NCBI RefSeq assembly: GCF_000577615.1
Contig: NZ_CBXX010000024.1
Location: 1 to 64,000, forward strand
Reading direction: 5' to 3'
Source of the DNA: Herbaspirillum sp. RV1423
GTDB lineage: Bacteria > Pseudomonadota > Gammaproteobacteria > Burkholderiales > Burkholderiaceae_D
DNA: 64,000 nt
Positions 63,041-64,000 of this stretch are shown one piece after another. Position numbers and translations under genes: made by a program. Under the pieces are notes generated by a model, which was not told the DNA's origin, searched no databases, and was given only the letters and a program-made list of their open reading frames with translations. Positions within the stretch are counted from its first letter, which is position 1. The number at the start of each line of letters is the position of its first letter.

Positions 63041-63878
63041 ATTTCTGTACAAGCTGAAAAATTTACCACCAGACACCCCCCTGACTCCGAATCACATCAT
63101 CGCTATTTTGGAGACCCTGGAACAATCGAAACCCGCAGGAGAAGACTTAGATAAGCTTCCGAACGCTAAATTGATCGATGAAGAGGCTCTTGCGGATTGG
63201 CTAGGTGAATCAACCTCTACCCTACAAAAATGGCGCCTGACTGGAAAGGGTCCAAAGTTTGTAAAAAAACCAAAGAACGTCGCCTATAAAGTTGGAGATG
63301 TACGGGATTGGCTTGATCACTTAACGGTTTCATCTACTGCTGAAACTCATACAAGATTGAATCGACTGGAGACAGATTTCTTCAATCCAGTTCCCTATAT
63401 GTACACAACTGTAACGCCAGAACCAATGCCGTTCTTCCAGACGCTCAGCTTGCTTGAAGAAGAAATTGAAGGTTTCGTCTTGGAACGATTGGAATATTTC
63501 GCCATTCCTCAAGATAACCTCACAGCTTGGCTCTATCTTCGTGTCGGCAATGGATTCATGACGGATCTGAAGTATGAGGTTGAAGAATTCATTCAGTCTG
63601 GCGCCAATGTCAATCAGATAGCCACTCGTCTGATGGATCAACAAATCATCACATTCTCTATCGCTGATCTGATGGCATCATTCGACGGCATTGATTCTGG
63701 ATACGGCGCACTTCTGACTACTTTGCTGGATAACGGATTAGATATATCTGAAGTCAAACAGCCGGAAGAGTTGTTCCGCAAATCAGTACGCTCATACGGC
63801 CTATTCCATAAACTTAGTGGAACCCTGAGGAATAAATCAGTTGAGACATATGTAGAACTAAGTGAAACGCTCACTTAA
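63027..63878 (+). CDS. HTH_17-like DNA-binding protein with unknown C-terminal domain
   Basis: The 283-residue protein overlaps the integrase by 14 bp, so the two are probably co-translated. Residues about 50-98 form an AlpA/excisionase-like HTH (LIDEEALADWLGESTSTLQKW, then KFVKKPKNVAYKVGDVRDWLDH). The remaining 180 residues (YMYTTVTPEPMPFFQTLSLLEEEIEGFVLERL; MTDLKYEVEEFIQSGANVNQI) match no family that I recognise. It may be an enlarged excisionase/regulator of the second element. Confidence 0.7.
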   Translation: MTPSEFLYKLKNLPPDTPLTPNHIIAILETLEQSKPAGEDLDKLPNAKLIDEEALADWLGESTSTLQKWRLTGKGPKFVKKPKNVAYKVGDVRDWLDHLTVSSTAETHTRLNRLETDFFNPVPYMYTTVTPEPMPFFQTLSLLEEEIEGFVLERLEYFAIPQDNLTAWLYLRVGNGFMTDLKYEVEEFIQSGANVNQIATRLMDQQIITFSIADLMASFDGIDSGYGALLTTLLDNGLDISEVKQPEELFRKSVRSYGLFHKLSGTLRNKSVETYVELSETLT

Positions 63879-64000
63879 AATGAGCTGACAGTTCCCGTAA
63901 GACGGTCAGCGCCAACTTTCGTTCGCTTGCCTTCATTCCCTTAAGCATTTTCGCAATATCCTCTACCTGATCTAAGGGCCTAGGCGAGCCTTGTGTGAGC
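63871..64000 (-). CDS. Partial hypothetical protein, C-terminal end only
   Basis: The minus strand is open from the window edge to a TGA at 63873-63871, giving 42 residues (DQVEDIAKMLKGMKASERKL, then ALTVLRELSAHFK) that look like a real helical protein end. It overlaps the end of the convergent HTH gene by eight bases. Start and function lie outside the window. Confidence 0.5.
   Translation of the reverse strand, partial: LTQGSPRPLDQVEDIAKMLKGMKASERKLALTVLRELSAHFK

Overview
The window looks like a chromosomal segment of a GC-rich betaproteobacterium, most likely Oxalobacteraceae close to Herbaspirillum. That placement is inferred from gene content (a fused glucokinase/RpiR regulator, GtsABC-type sugar importer, several Burkholderiales-type trimeric porins, a complete paa cluster) and not from a marker gene. 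From about 54.7 kb to the right end the DNA is poorer in GC and is made of integrative elements.

Layout. (1) 1-5 kb: a type VI secretion VgrG spike protein that runs off the left edge, a DHA1-type MFS exporter, and an unknown low-GC gene. (2) 5-15.3 kb: a sugar catabolism block with the importer gtsABCD (minus strand), zwf, a glk-hexR fusion gene and a porin. Several 15-bp sites of the form TGTAGT-N3-ACTACA lie in front of these units and probably form a HexR-type regulon. (3) 15.4-23.5 kb: an FCD-type GntR regulator divergent from a porin, a full branched-chain-type ABC importer and an Asp/Glu/hydantoin racemase-family enzyme. Copies of ATTGTGCACAAT in the shared region are the likely operators. 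(4) 23.6-25.2 kb: a chemoreceptor with an odd domain order. (5) 25.3-46.3 kb: phenylacetate catabolism. A TetR regulator (PaaR-like), a periplasmic binding protein, paaZ and an ABC importer with a fused permease-ATPase run leftward; paaY-A-B-C-D-E-N-G-H-I-K-J-F run rightward from a shared promoter region holding a perfect palindrome. Together they import an aromatic acid, activate it to phenylacetyl-CoA, epoxidise and isomerise it, open the ring and beta-oxidise it to acetyl-CoA and succinyl-CoA. (6) 46.4-50.9 kb: a TRAP-type binding protein followed by two histidine kinases with receiver domains and no TRAP permease. (7) 51.3-54.7 kb: a Sel1-repeat protein and a third porin.

(8) 54.9-64 kb: a stack of integrative elements at a CAT-anticodon tRNA gene. 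Three tRNA 3'-end fragments, each followed on the minus strand by a hairpin terminator, lie at about 56.5, 56.7 and 61.4 kb. The last two are 49-bp direct repeats (one mismatch) bounding a 4.7-kb element that carries a replication-initiation-like protein, an excisionase-like protein, a tyrosine integrase and two unknown cargo genes. To the left is a decayed relative in which the rep-like gene is fused to an integrase fragment; to the right begins another element with a P4-type integrase and an unknown HTH protein. No intact tRNA, rRNA or CRISPR array was found in the window.
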